DNA of 64,000 nucleotides from contig OY754329.1 of NCBI GenBank assembly GCA_963573305.1, positions 66,957,084 to 67,021,083 of the forward strand, given 5' to 3'. Positions 33,218 through 45,534 of the stretch are shown piece after piece. This stretch comes from Pyrrhosoma nymphula. Taxonomy: Eukaryota > Arthropoda > Insecta > Odonata > Coenagrionidae. A program made the position numbers and the translations under genes. Every line of letters begins with the position of its first letter. Within the stretch, counting starts at the first letter, position 1. The notes under the pieces were generated by a model that saw nothing but the letters and a program-made list of their open reading frames with translations, did not search any database and was not told where the DNA came from.

Positions 33218-36200
33218 TGAATCGTCGAAAATGCTTCCGTATTCAATGGCCATTTTGTTTTAGTTTTTGAATTGTCCAAAAAGAGCGCTAGTCACTAATA
33301 GTTATCACACCACTCTAGACCTACTGACAATGTGGAACAATCACTATTTTCGGACCAATTTCGGTGAATGACATTTTCATAGAGATAAAATACCTTTCTG
33401 GTGGTAAATCGCCTGGAACTGATGGCATTGATAGTTGAATGTGTATTTGGCTCCCTTTTCTACCCAAGTACATAACCTAAATGCATATTTCCACAAGTGA
33501 ATTATCCTCAGATCTTAAGAAGTACAAGAAGTTTTTACGCTCATTAAATAAAATGCTAAACAAAAAACAAAAGTCATAATGTGAAAATCTACAAAATGTA
33601 AATAACTAGTCTGTATTCAAAACCACTAATATGCATTACGATTTTTTTCAATGATTACATGTAACATTATTATGTATTTATTTGAATATTTATTTTTAAA
33701 AACATGCATAATATTCCGAGTTTAGGTCAAAAGGTGTATCTATTGGATAAATTTGGAGTGGGAAAGAGAAGGAATTGAAATATTTATTAAAATAAACATT
33801 ATTTTCACATTTGGGTGAGCATAACTTTTAAAAAGTTTGAAAAACCCTGTTTTAAGTCTATCCGGTTCTAATTTGATGGAAATGAAACATATGCTCCTAA
33901 ATTGCGTGGTCAAAACCATTATTTAAAAGATTTATATGAAATGCAATTTCACAAATGAGGGATCAAAACATGTGAAACTTGATGTTTTCTTCGTGCACAG
34001 GAAGTGGGTAGAAAGCGATGAGGAATATGAGGAACAAGGGCAATGAGAGATGAATTGTGATGCAAATTAGATATGAAATATAAATATTTACATGGTGTAT
34101 GAGTAGAAAGATGATGACCATGAAACGGAGTGAAACATTAGTACAGTTAAGGACTATTACGTTCTTTGGAATAAAGTATTTCCGTTTACAGTCGTTTTGA
34201 TGAATGCAAATTATAAAAGTAAACACTTCTGACAAATATTTTAAACGCATAATTAAAATATTTTTTATTTTAAAATAATTTTCTCATTTGCGTGTTTACA
34301 CGGTAAATAGCTCTTTAATAATACCGTAATTTGCGCTCTCGAGCATAAATACCCGAAATCTTTTTACTTCATTAAATATGAAAAGGAAATGGCTTTTAAA
34401 ATTAATATTGTGATCATACAATTACTTAGTAATTATCACAATAATCTTTCAACAGGTTTGTGAGTGAGAATGACTGAATGAATGTGAGGAGTGCTAAACT
34501 AAAATTTTTATTTCTTTCCCAAAAAAAATAAAAACACATTCTGGTCGTTTCTATTCCAAATTAAGAAAAATAAAAGATGCTAACTAATAATTAGCATGTA
34601 ACTATTTATAAAAAGTGATAAATGGCAATAAGTTAACAAGAAAACTCTGTGTAAACAGGCTCAAAAATTAAAAATCATTGTAAAAGGCAACTTTCCAAAG
34701 TAGCTAATATTTGCCAACTAGTGGGGAGATAATGTAGCTGGCATTTCAAACATAGTATGCCGTCTCAAACCACAAACTTAAGTGGGATAAGAATCGTTAA
34801 AATTTAGACCTAATTTTTTATTTTAGTTCCAAGCTTACTATGTGAAATACATTCTATGATACCCAGCACACTAAGGTAGATCATGAAAATATAAGTAGGG
34901 AGCTCAACTGCAGGACGGGTACGTTAAAATGTAATTTCTCTCGTGAACGATTAGAGACTACATCGCTACCGCTGAAACTTTGTGAATACGTTTTACGATA
35001 TTCAGAGAAGTTAATTACTTGGTTTACTCCCTGATGCTTGTATTTTAATCAACTATGTGGTCTCAACCAGTACAACAGCACGTCACGCATGTTTTTTCCT
35101 CACATTGTATTTTTGTAGCCGCAAAGAACGTTAACAGTCATAGTTATCTATGATATCGATATCATGACGTGTAACGCACGTTAGTGCATCTTCAATTTTT
35201 GACAGCTATTTGCAAATTTGTGCGAATTCACTTATATAACTGATGCTTCATTAACCTTTATAGGATATAATGTATTACATGTTGGTGAAAATACATCCCT
35301 AACCACACACCCTTGAGCTGGTTAGAGGGTTATTACGTAGACGTATTTCACTCGCTCAAAATTGATAAATCACAACGATTTTCAAAGCAGATAAGGATAG
35401 TGATAATATTAAAAATAAAATATAATAAAAAGATAAAATATGAATAAAGGAAGAGAGAAGACAGCAAAATAGAAGAGCAGTAGGGCGGAGAGTGAAAAAA
35501 CATTCAACTAGATGTAAATGGATCCCATTCCATCTGCTGGATTTACATTTCCGTGAGGCATTTTACTAACGTTCAGGATTCATTCTCAAGTAAAGTCAAT
35601 CCATCGCCTGGTTTTGATGGGCGGTGATAAAACTTTCCGTGTAATAAGCCCCTCACTGAGTGTGTGAAAGCCACGTTTCTCAGTAAGTTCGAAACCAATT
35701 CGTTTCTACTGCCATCTATGGCTTCCCACAAAACTCCTGATATTCATAAAATCGTTCCCCTCATATATTGGTTGCTGGAGGGTCTCACAGAGGCAGCACA
35801 AGGATTCGAAATCGAGACCATCTTATCTTTTGTGTTGCCAACAACACGTAAAGTTGTACGTTCTCAAAGCTGTGCAAAATTCAAATTATCTCTGTTTTTA
35901 GCGGCACACCCTATTCTTTCTTTTCCAATACCATTTTCATTACCATCTTCCCTTGCTTAGTTTGCTCCACCACCATTCATACTGTAGGATGAATAAAATA
36001 CTTTTATAATACTAATTACTTTATTTAAAGATATTCCTTCGGAACTAAAATTTAATAATGGGTACGACTTACAATATCTGACTTAAGTATCTAGTCATTG
36101 ATAAATCGTGGTTAAATAAATAAAATACAAGAGGAGAAGAAAAAAGAGATTCAGACGACACTTCTTCGCATGAATCGTAGCCTATAATGATTTTTCTTTC

Positions 36201-36861
36201 TTAACGCAATTTCTAAGATTTCTTACGACCATTTCTTTCTAATTTATTTTTCAAATGAAATAAATCTTGCAGGAGATGAAATTGACCGCTCCGTCGTTTG
36301 CTTTTGAACGTCTTCCTCCACACATTCTTCAATAATGTTAAGGCTGTGTTTTACAAAATAGTTCTGACTGCACTACGGTCACGTAGGGTCATTATGACCC
36401 AAGATCGTCAAAAGAGTTTTCAAAGACTATTACTTTAAATGTGGATTTAAAAAATTAATAATATTATACAACAGTAGAACAAAATTTTATATTCTATTTC
36501 AAAAGTATAATGTAAAATATCTAAAATATCTTCCTTGGTAAATAGCATAGCTGTAACTCCATATTAAATCTTCTTATTTAAGAAACTATATTCTTCAATG
36601 TAAGTCCTATATCTAGATTTTTCATGAACGAAACACTACGCAAAAACTCAAGGTTTTTTATTATTCCACTAATTACAATGTAGTTGCACTTGGTTATATA
36701 TTCTGTTTTTCTCATGGGAAAGTACGGATGAGGAGGTATCGCGTCTTTAGCGTCCTGCCAGTGAATGATACCTGAATTTCTTCAGCCAAGCAAGTCAATA
36801 TCTCATCAAATGTCGAAATTACTTATACTATCTCTCTAAAATATTAATGCTCCCGTTTCCC
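33218..36861. other. AT-rich DNA, nothing recognised
   Basis: About 3.6 kb. Frames at 33963-34250 (minus) and 35664-35960 (plus) have no motif. A perfect palindrome GGGTCATTATGACCC is at 36387-36401. No other structure seen. Confidence 0.5.
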
Positions 36862-37971
36862 TAAAGCCGGTGCCCCACGGTAAATTTTTTCGTAAATTTA
36901 TTCATGAATTCCATATTCATGAAAAGAGATTTGTAAACTTTTGGACCCCATGTCACACGAGAAGTAAAAATTCATTAATTGGGCGCTGATCGGCTGACGG
37001 CCGAGAAGAGAACTTTTTGAGCTGCCATCAATAGAGTATTCTCTGTACGAAAAGAACAAGCAGAGAAGATATTTTTGCGTGACCTACGAGCCATGATATG
37101 GAATAGCACGCGCCTATTTCTATAATTACCCGGTAATTACTTTAGTCATACGTATAAACTGAAAGAATTGCAAGAACAAGCATACTTCCTCACGATGAAA
37201 CATGTCAGAATCCCTATGTAGCAGTTCGCCAGCCTAGACTCGCCTAGAGTCGCCGAAACTAGGCCTGGGTGATATTGATAATTCAATATCGTTATACGAT
37301 AATTTTAGAATATCGTATATTGGCGATAACGATAACTCATATCGTGAAGATAAATATCGTATTATCGCGCCTCAATAAAATATCGTGATATATCACGCCA
37401 TAAAAATCGCAATAACGCGTCCCGATAAAATATCACGATATCGCGCCCCGATAAAATATCACGATATTAAGCCCCGATAAATATCACGATATCGCGTCCC
37501 GATAAATATCAAAACAAAATATCACTATATCGCACCCCGATAAAGTATCACGATAAATATAACGATAAATTATCACGTTATCGCGCCCCGATAGAATATC
37601 ACGATGAAATATTACGATATCGCGCTCCGATAAAATATCACGATACATATCACAATAAAATATCGTGATATTGCGCTCTATAAAATAATCGCGCTCGATA
37701 TAATATCACGATAAACATCACAATAAATATCATGATATTGCGCTCGATAATGTATCACTTAATCGTCCTGATGAATTATCGTGATGTCGCGCCAGAAATT
37801 GTGTCAGAAAATCCGATCAATGACCGAGTTTCATGAAGAATTTACAGAGTTTTCTTATTTGCAGAAATTTACCGAATATTGGCTTGCGCATGCGCAGTGT
37901 AGCTCTGAGAGTATTCATGAATTATTCATGAATAAATTTACGAAAACATTTACCGTAGGACACCGGCTTAA
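36862..37971. mobile_element. TIR element with TAA target duplication (PIF/Harbinger-like)
   Basis: The element 36865-37968 (1104 bp) has long imperfect inverted repeats: AGCCGGTGCCCCACGGTAAA, then TTTTTTCGTAAATTTATTC at the left, and the reverse complement of TTTACCGTAGGACACCGGCT at the right; about 45 bp per arm. TAA flanks both ends (36862-36864, 37969-37971). A 3-bp TWA duplication is typical of PIF/Harbinger, but no transposase is present, so this is inferred. Its middle is filled by the CGATAT minisatellite. Confidence 0.7.
37264..37790 (+). repeat. CGATAT-rich minisatellite, about 25-bp unit
   Basis: Degenerate repeats of CCCGATAAAATATCACGATA followed by TCGCG run for about 500 bp. 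Units vary in length and include the palindromes ATATCGTGATAT and CGATATCG. There are no unique spacers, so it is not a CRISPR array. It starts after AGGCCTGGGTGATATTGATA, resembling the start of the 48.6-kb patch. Confidence 0.85.
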
Positions 37972-38084
37972 CGACAGGAAAGCTTGTGGAACACCTGTAC
38001 GAGGTGTGATAAAAAAAAGACGCGGAATTTTCTCTATTCTCAAAAAATCAATATTAATATTGTCCCATTCATAGTAGTCCACAA

Positions 38085-38700
38085 CAAAAATAAAAAAATA
38101 TGTGCCAGTGTTATTTTAATCTTCAAAGCACTCCTGGAGCTCAATTTTCGATGTGGACTTCAGCTCCTTCAGGAATTCTGTCATTATCTCCTCAACGCTG
38201 GCAAAATCTCGTCCTTTCATTAAAATGTTGTCATAAGGAATAGGAAAAGTCGAAGTGAATCATATCCGATAAATACGGAGGGTAAGGCATCATAACGGGG
38301 TTATTTTTCACCAAAAGTTTACAAACAAGCAGTGAAGTGTGAGCAGATGCATTATTGAAATTACGATTTCGAAATTTGACAGTTGGCCCAAGTTTAACAA
38401 TTTTGGAACAAATTTTTCTGCCACTCACCTCATGTCCAAAATATCCGAAATAATAGATATCTTTGCTCGAGCTAAATAATTTCTAAAAATCTTCAGCAAT
38501 TTTTCTGATAGTGATTCGGCGATTTTTTATTATCATTTTCTCCACTGTTTCAACGATTTCATCGGTTGTTTAAATGCTGGTGCGTCCTGGGTGCTCATCA
38601 TCTTCAACGTCTTCATGGCCCCCTTGCACACGTGTGTGCCACTTGTAAATACTTCCTTAAATTATTTTTTCTATTTTTTTTCCATTGGTAAACATTCGTC
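38085..38700 (-). pseudogene. mariner transposase pseudogene
   Basis: On the minus strand: HEDVEDDEHPGRTSI, KNRRITIRKIAEDF, VSGRKICSKIVKLGP, FNNASAHTSLLVCKLLVKNN, PPYLSDMIHFDF, then after a frameshift MKGRDFASVEEIMTEFLKEL and STSKIELQECFED, stop (38116). The block order is that of mariner transposases. The second catalytic Asp (HDNA) is Asn (FNNA), while the third, 34 residues on (HFD), remains, in line with a D34D element. Internal stops, frameshift and a missing N-terminus make it inactive. Terminal repeats were not identified. From 38781 to 39544 nothing else was seen. Confidence 0.85.
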
Positions 38701-39544
38701 AAGCACACCAAAACACGTGTAAGTGTAGCCTTTTTGATAGCCAACAATAAAGTAAATAACCAATATGGCAAACTATGTCAACATGCGTCAGGGATAAGTG
38801 TATTTACACAACAACAAAAAATTGTGAGTTGGGTACGTGCAATCTGCTAAATTTTAAAATTTCGCGTAATTTTTATCAAACATCGTATTTTTTCCAACTC
38901 TGCGCGCAATATCAATGGAGGCAGGCGATACTTACGATACGATCCAGTCAGTGCTTCAATGTATGAGTCATGTTGAAAAGCCGAAATAAATATTACTAGA
39001 AGTGAAATAATGTAAAATTCTGATCTTTTTTGAAGGATGATCTGCTGCAATAGCTTGTTTGTTTGTACCATTGGATTCCACGACTGTCAAGCATTTATGC
39101 AATTAATCTTTTGCTTTTGTCTCTATCTTGGACATTTATGGCAATTTATGGGCAAAACAACCATGAAATACACCGTTCACAAATGCCTATTTTATATTAG
39201 GTCGTGATCAAAAATACAGTATGAGGCTGCATTGAGCAAAAGACTTGATATAAAGTGCAACTCTGGTGTTCTTCTAGGGGCGAAATCGCGGAAGACTTGA
39301 AACACCCACGGTCGAGTTGGGTCAAAAAGCGAGAATGATTTGTTACACTGGTGGTCGCGTTGCGTCAAGTCCAAATCTCTCTTCCGAAGAATTCGCAGGA
39401 CCTTTCGGTGTAAAACGTTTTGGATCCATAAAGTGACACAAAATAGGAGATTAGAAGGAAAAACAGCGTAATGATAACATTTTCCATAAAATATCTTAAA
39501 CGAAAAAGTGGTCGTCTATGTGACCCCCTGCATCCGATTAATAG

Positions 39545-40440
39545 TTAAATAATAGTTTCTTGAAGTGACGGAAACGGACCGGAGCGTTCGCGAAGGCCTG
39601 TGATTGTGATGTAGTTGAAACTACCAATTTGACAGCCGGACGTTAACGGCGACGTCAACGGACGTTGAGCAAACCTTATCAAGTCTTAACTTTTCCTTCA
39701 CCCTACGCCAACGACCGCCAACCAGAGGAGAACTTATTTTTTTAATATTCACCAAATTTCACTAGCAGAATGTGAATCTTACTATCTTTACCATGAAACA
39801 TAATTAGCCTTCTTGAAGAAATATTTGCCATTACTTTTACGCACTGTTCTATAATTTGATACACTAATATATAATGTCGCTCATAATCGACTGATTGACT
39901 GACTCTGTAATGCTGTAAGATGGAGCCATAGTCACGAAAACGTAAATATAATCCCGGTGAACTGCCTCGCCCTTCAAGGGAGTAAGTAGTAGACCGGTGG
40001 TATGGTGGTGGATTATGGAGTGGGAGGTATGGAGTAATGCTCTGGTGTTGTTTATGTTTTTTTCTTTTTTTCGTAGTTTTTTTCGCTTATCTTTTTAGAT
40101 ATTGCACTTTATTCATTGTAACTTCCATTAAAAATATTTTCAAGCAATTAATTACTCTCGAAATTGACACACTCATCAATTCCGGGGAGCAAAGCGAGTT
40201 AGATAGAGCCACAATTCAAAGTGTTTGTTATGTTCATCATCCTACAACAGGCGCCTTAGGCTCATTAAAACTAACTAGTTATAAATAATTGATACATGTA
40301 AATACTTCGCAACCGTTTATAAATCGACAATCGGTGCTGTTTCTCCCGATTATAGTAATATACACTCCTTCTTAACGGAAAAACGGTGAACTGAACGCCG
40401 CCGTCCGTTTCCGTCACGCCAGAAAACGTCAATTGTAATC
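39545..40440. mobile_element. Candidate non-autonomous TIR element
   Basis: GTGACGGAAACGGACCGG at 39565 is matched inverted by CCGTCCGTTTCCGTCAC ending 40417, with weaker similarity continuing inward (AGCGTTC/GGCGTTC) and outward (AGTTTCTTGA/GTTTTCTGGC). The spacing is about 850 bp. The inner 40037-40288 frame has no transposase motif. No clear target duplication, so the boundaries are approximate. Confidence 0.5.
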
Positions 40441-41247
40441 CCGCCCTAATACTTAGCCGGCCGCAAAGTTAAATGGCGGCTCACAATGTAGCGTAAGGGT
40501 GGGTGTCCATAAAAGTCTCGAGAGATTGTGGCGGGAGCTGCAGGGAGAGACAAAGGTTCATGGAGGTCAAACGATGGGTTCATGGCAAGGGTTTTTAGAG
40601 AGAGAGAGAGAGAGCGGGGAAAAATGCACTCATAAAAATGAAGACCAGCATTTACGTCCGCTAAATCCGCAACCTCATCACCTTTCCCGGCTGACGAAAT
40701 CGCACATCAAGGACAGAAAGCTTTAAGGGTTATATACCTCTCTCCCCCCCCCCCTCCCCACTCCACCTGCGGTGAACTGGATACATCTGGAGCTGGGGGA
40801 AAACTATCACAAAGCTAATAGGTGGGGTCCAAAAAGTCAGGTTACTAACACAGAACTTCGCTAGTGTAAGGGGGTAATTCATGCGGTTTTCCCGTGAAAA
40901 AATATATTCTCCCAGTCATTAATCGCGGGGAACGTTAATGAGTTTGCGAAGGATGGAACACAGTGTGCGCCAATAGGAGGAGGATGCATTGGCGAGTTGA
41001 TTTGCGGGACCATGGATCGTTCGTTCTTCCTCATTTCGTTTTATAAAGGGACGCGAGGAAAGGAACATGGGTTTTTGACGTGATAGAACGGAGGAGAGTG
41101 ATTTTATGAATGGCTGGAAATCACAGTGGTGGAAAAAGCAGCTTTGGAGAGTTGAGCCGTATCACTTAGGATAACCAGCGATGCTCTAAAATAAATATCA
41201 ATGATAGGGAATATTAATGAAGGCTTCTGCGGAGTGGTGGAATAGGC
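40441..41247. other. No feature except simple repeats
   Basis: An (AG)n run at about 40595-40615 and a poly-C tract at about 40744. Otherwise unremarkable. Confidence 0.5.
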
Positions 41248-41293
41248 GTGGCTGATTTTCCGGGATGTACTGCCCGTTGATACATCTTCGCAC

Positions 41294-41328
41294 GACAGCT
41301 TCATCGGCGTTTCAGCAGGTGTCTTCAG
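41294..41328 (-). ncRNA. Hammerhead-like motif, left arm
   Basis: On the minus strand: CTGAAGA, extra C, ACC...GAT where the mirror copy has GCC...GGC, then GAAGCTGTC. GAAAC is changed to GAAGC. Stem II is weaker than in the right arm. Confidence 0.35.
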
Positions 41329-41343
41329 TTATGAAGTTCATTC

Positions 41344-41378
41344 CTGAAGACGCCTGCTAGAACGCCGGCGAAACTGTC
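41344..41378 (+). ncRNA. Hammerhead-like motif, right arm
   Basis: CTGAAGA, extra C, GCC...GGC as the base of stem II, then GAAACTGTC (AC/GT with a T as minimal stem III). The core is intact. Stem II has three pairs next to the core with a long loop. No clear stem I, which lowers confidence. Confidence 0.45.
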
Positions 41379-41663
41379 GTACGAAGATGTATCAACGTGG
41401 AGAACATCTCAGAAAATCCGCCACATCAATGATTGGGGTCCGATGGTCCACGTTTTTTCCAAGGATGGTATTGACCGATGTTTTTACAACATGGTTGTTT
41501 TCATTCTGCGCGTGTTAGATGGAGTTCCTTAAGTTGAAAGAGTTCTGCATATTACGTGAGCGGAGGGATATAGGCATAGCGAAACTTGGTGGCATTCGAA
41601 TGCGGAGTGTCTTATGTCAGTGAAGGTGAGTGACGCGTCGATGAGCAGGCAGATGTACCGCAG

Positions 41664-41760
41664 GGCTCCTGTTTGGACCTCTTGATGCACCCTCGGCCTC
41701 TTTTTACCCCACCTCTCTTACATGATTTCCTCTTCAGAACGACATGCTTTCCAAAAGCGA
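41664..41760 (+). pseudogene. Possible LINE reverse transcriptase motif-B scrap
   Basis: One frame reads ADVPQGSCLDLLMHPRPLF, resembling the G-V-P-Q-G-S-V-L-G-P-L-L-F block of Jockey/CR1 reverse transcriptases. No further RT block was found on either side, so this rests on about 15 residues. Confidence 0.35.
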
Positions 41761-41805
41761 GTGCCACTAAGTTTCGCTGCACCTATACCTACGGAGGGGT
41801 CAATT

Positions 41806-41973
41806 GTTGTGTTCGTCCGCATGGGATGTCTAATTTCAAAGGACTATGTAATGCCTTTTCATGTATGCATAGCCTTCTTGCAACATCACCACAGCAGACG
41901 TTGTCATGCATCGGCACGGGTAATGTGTGCTTAGAAAATTCCGCTATCCTTTGTTAAATACACAAGTTTCCAT
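41806..41973 (+). repeat. Dispersed repeat D1, copy 2
   Basis: Aligns with 3540-3718 along most of its length, for example AATGCCTTTTCATGTATGCA here and AATACCTTTTCATGTATGGA there. By eye it is roughly two-thirds identical. Confidence 0.55.
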
Positions 41974-44867
41974 AGATGGCTGATTTCTCTCTTAATTTTC
42001 GTCAAAGCTTCGAGACCACCTTAACTATAACACGTGAGCCTTGTGATTGGAAATCATAAGGGTCACTTCAATCGTAAAAGATGAGTAAGGGAGTGCTTTT
42101 CGTTGTTCATGGTTTTGTATTTTTTGTAAGTCTGTGATTGACGGGTCACTGCCGTGGGATCAATCCCTGTTATCCAAGGAAGAGTTCACTCACAAGAATC
42201 ATTACGATTGCCATAGCAAAGGGGTTCTTTTTTTTTCACTATTATTTTTTTATGATTCACTGGATTTTCTTTTATATTTCATTTATTTATATTTTAATTC
42301 GTATTTCCCTATTCCATTTTCTAGATTTTTTACATATCAACTCTATAACTTTCTCTCTTTCCTTCTCTATGCTCCCATAAGATTATAGCGTTAGATATTC
42401 ATCGTCTTCCATCACCATCTATGTTTTGAATGAGGCGATCGAGATTTTATAGCGTGTTTTCCAGGTTAACTCAGATCCGACGTTTCAAAGGCCGAGGCCC
42501 ATGTTCCATGATGGTAATTTCTGTCAAACAAAATGTGACCAACCGAGCCTGTGTCGTGTGAGAGGTGGAATCTGAGGAAAATTTAATATTTTATCGCAAG
42601 TTAGTAATCAACCCATCTATCTTATTCATTCGACCTTATTTAAATTGCTCCGATCGAACGAAAAAAAAGCTCCATTTCTTTCCATTATGTCCTCGGATCT
42701 TAACCATAAACATTTCAGCAATACTTGGCCCAAAATTGATATTTATAAGAAAAAATATCTTATTTTCCATCATGTTTTAACACGCATTAGTTGTTGGCCT
42801 TTGTTGGTGGGAAAAGGACAGTAAAATTAAAAATTTACAAAGATCTTGGTTGAAACTTTATGAAAGTGCTACAGTACAACTTAGAGAAATTTTTCACAAC
42901 GTGGGCAAATGCGACAAAGAAAACTGGTTTCCAAATTATCTGTAACATGTTTGGTGGGTCAAGGTAATTACGATATTATATACTCGGCTCGTATACATTA
43001 CGTTGCAGTTCAACAAACCATCAGTATTCATCGGAAATAAATACTCAAATTATTGGCTGGATAAAATAAATTTTCATCGAATATGCATAGCAATTGCATT
43101 CATACTTAGCGCGCATTTTATAGTAAATATTACGATTTATGTGAATTTAACATTCATGTTAATATCACGAGCGGCAAAAGATCGCTGCTGTACCAACGTC
43201 AATGGTGTACCTCCGATTTTCTATCGATTGTTTCCTTCCAGTGATGATTCCTTGTGGGTGAGTACGTTTTAGGAACGAGGTGTGGTGTGATTTCTGTGGG
43301 AAATCTGGTGGCTGGTAACTTATTTTTTGGGAAAGCGAGGTGCTGTGAAATTTCGCCCGCATCTCACACACCTCAACGCCGGCACCAACCGACCTCAACC
43401 GCATGCATTGTCTCATTCCCGCGATTTATCGTTATTGCCAGAGCTTGTTTTATATATTTTTTTCTTTATTCTTCGCGGGTGGAATTTCAAAGTATAGCCA
43501 CGCTAGTGATTTAAGCCAGAGAGGATCCGGGCATCATTTGAGCCATATTCTCCCTCCTGCACACACACACACGCCTCATTCCGTTTCGTCCCACACGCGG
43601 TAATGCGATGGCATCTGCCACGTAAATGGGATTTGGGGAGGGGGGCCTTAAACAAAAATAAATATACTTGTAAATAAATAAAACGACGAAAACGGTCGTG
43701 GCCCATCCTAACCCACATATCCTTCTCCATTTCTGCGGAGATTGGATATGAGAATGGATGGGTTCGTAAAGCACGATGGGACGAAAGAGTATGAAAAGCC
43801 ATTTTGAATGCAGGCATGGGTTGATAATTTATTCAATTAGAGAATCAGAACCTTGCACGCACAACTAGATGTGGCTAAAATCCTAAAGCTGGAGAATACA
43901 ACTTTCATTGAAATAATTAGAAATCCTTAGGGTGTCGTAAAAATGTATTCTCGCTTTTTTCTACATTATTTGAGTTGAAATTTCCTTAATGCTAGGTATA
44001 AGGTCCGCTTTTACAATCTTAGTTTAATTATATGAAAAACTAAGTGAATACGATTTTCTAGATAATGTAACGCTCATCTCACGTCGCTGACATTCCTATG
44101 TAATTCTCAAAACAATGAGCCACAGATAACATCAAGTTAACAAAAAGACTACGTAATCTTCGATTTAACGTTAACAAGGCATTTTATAACTGGGCCTAAA
44201 TATGTTGCCAGGCTGCGGCTAAATAATGAATATAAAAGTATACCCGAAAAAAGGCGAAGAATTTTATTTAAAGATGTAAGATGCAATTCTAACGACGTAA
44301 TTCTTGCGGGTATGCGTCTACCGACAGCTTAAAACTATTATTATTCTCAGCAATACCGGCTTTATTTTCAAACGGTCTATGTCTAATCTAGATATTCTTT
44401 TCATGGTGCTCGAAATATTTCATGTTATTTCCGTTTTGAAGAGAATGATAAACTGATGGAAAAACGCACACAGCTTTTGTACTTCCTTTGCCGCCGAACT
44501 TCATCATTAAGGATTCCCACAAACTTTTCTGTACTCATTAATCAACATACGATGGTACTCATTTGTTTACCATTACTCCTGCCTCATAGCCATAGCGGTA
44601 GTAAAACATGGTGCTAGTAGTGTGCACGAAGCGTGATATTAATAAGAGAAAGGAAAAAACGGATAGGAACGTTAAGGAGTGGAGGGTAGAGGAAAGAACA
44701 CGGTGGGCAATGTTGCCAGCAAAACTTCATTTTAAAAATCATTCAGAGGTCGGGAAAGTGTCAGTAGCGCGTTTCAGGACTCTTGCTGCAATTAAAAACA
44801 AAGATGCATCGAAATTCGTTGATTGTAATAGCAACCAATGGGAGAAGCTAAAATGGGTCAAGAGCTC
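41974..44867. other. No confident gene; minor signals
   Basis: At 42475-42510 a minus-strand GAAACGTCGGATCTGAG follows a GGCCTCGGCC-type hairpin and may be a decayed hammerhead tail. A (CA)n run is at about 43560. The frame 44608-44871 (87 codons, basic, MVLVVCTKRDINKRKEKTDR at its start) is unrecognised. Confidence 0.4.
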
Positions 44868-45409
44868 ATAAGGTAGTTTGAGCGGGATGTTTCCCTATTC
44901 ATCATAATCGAATTTTATTTATTAATTTCAGCATTTGTAAGAAGTATTATGCAGGTATTGTTATATTAATGACTCATAAACATAGTTATATATATAAATA
45001 ATTATCAGTAAATATGACAACATAATTCTCAAGCCTGAGTCATTATATCACGCCATAGGGTGATAACGCCTTCACAGCAGATGGTTTTTATTTCGATTCT
45101 GTTAAAATTACTGCGGTAAGTACCTAATTTACTTTTATATATAGTTGAGAAAGGTACAAACTACACGCTGAGTTTTTATACGAAATCTATTCGTTATAAA
45201 CTCCTAATATTTTTTTTTCGATATCCTCCCTCTAGAGCGTACAGGCGATATCTATCCTATGTAAAAACAGCTTTCATTTTTAGGCAAATTGCTCAAAAAG
45301 TGGTTCGGAAAGGGGTTTGATATCATTGGAAAGATGAGTTTATTTCTTTGAAATGAGGGCAAATTCATCGGATTATAAGTGAATTCATACCTCGCTCAAA
45401 CTACCTTAA
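44868..45409 (-). mobile_element. TTAA MITE family T1, copy 2
   Basis: The element 44872-45405 is bounded by GGTAGTTTGAGCG and CGCTCAAACTACC, perfect 13-bp TIRs. The right flank is TTAA (45406-45409), the left ATAA (44868-44871). Reverse-complemented, it follows copy 1 closely (CCCCTTTCCGAACCAC, TACGCTCTAGAGGGAGGATA). Confidence 0.85.
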
Positions 45410-45534
45410 GATATGTGAATAACGGATCTAGGATTTAGATATTGGCAATGAACGTTTGGGACCTTGGGAGCCCTGGTAGTGATACGCGGAAACTATATTA
45501 CTCCCACGTGCGGAACCAGTTCGTAGGTAATAGA

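Larger units (their letters stand above)
41248..41424. repeat. Foldback with about 80-bp arms carrying mirrored hammerhead-like motifs
   Basis: Left arm 41248-41329 (GTGGCTGATTTTCCGGGATG..., GTTGATACATCTTCG...) pairs with right arm 41343-41424 (CGAAGATGTATCAACG..., ...CAGAAAATCCGCCAC) around a loop TTATGAAGTTCAT. Each arm contains a CTGAAGAC...CTGTC motif. Confidence 0.85.

Noticed and set aside
35160..35175. GATATCGATATC palindrome as a regulatory site
   Set aside because: An isolated 12-bp palindrome in AT-rich DNA, with no gene nearby to regulate.
37264..37790. CRISPR-like array
   Set aside because: Repeat units are degenerate and contiguous with no unique spacers, and the context is a eukaryotic transposon. 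It is a minisatellite.
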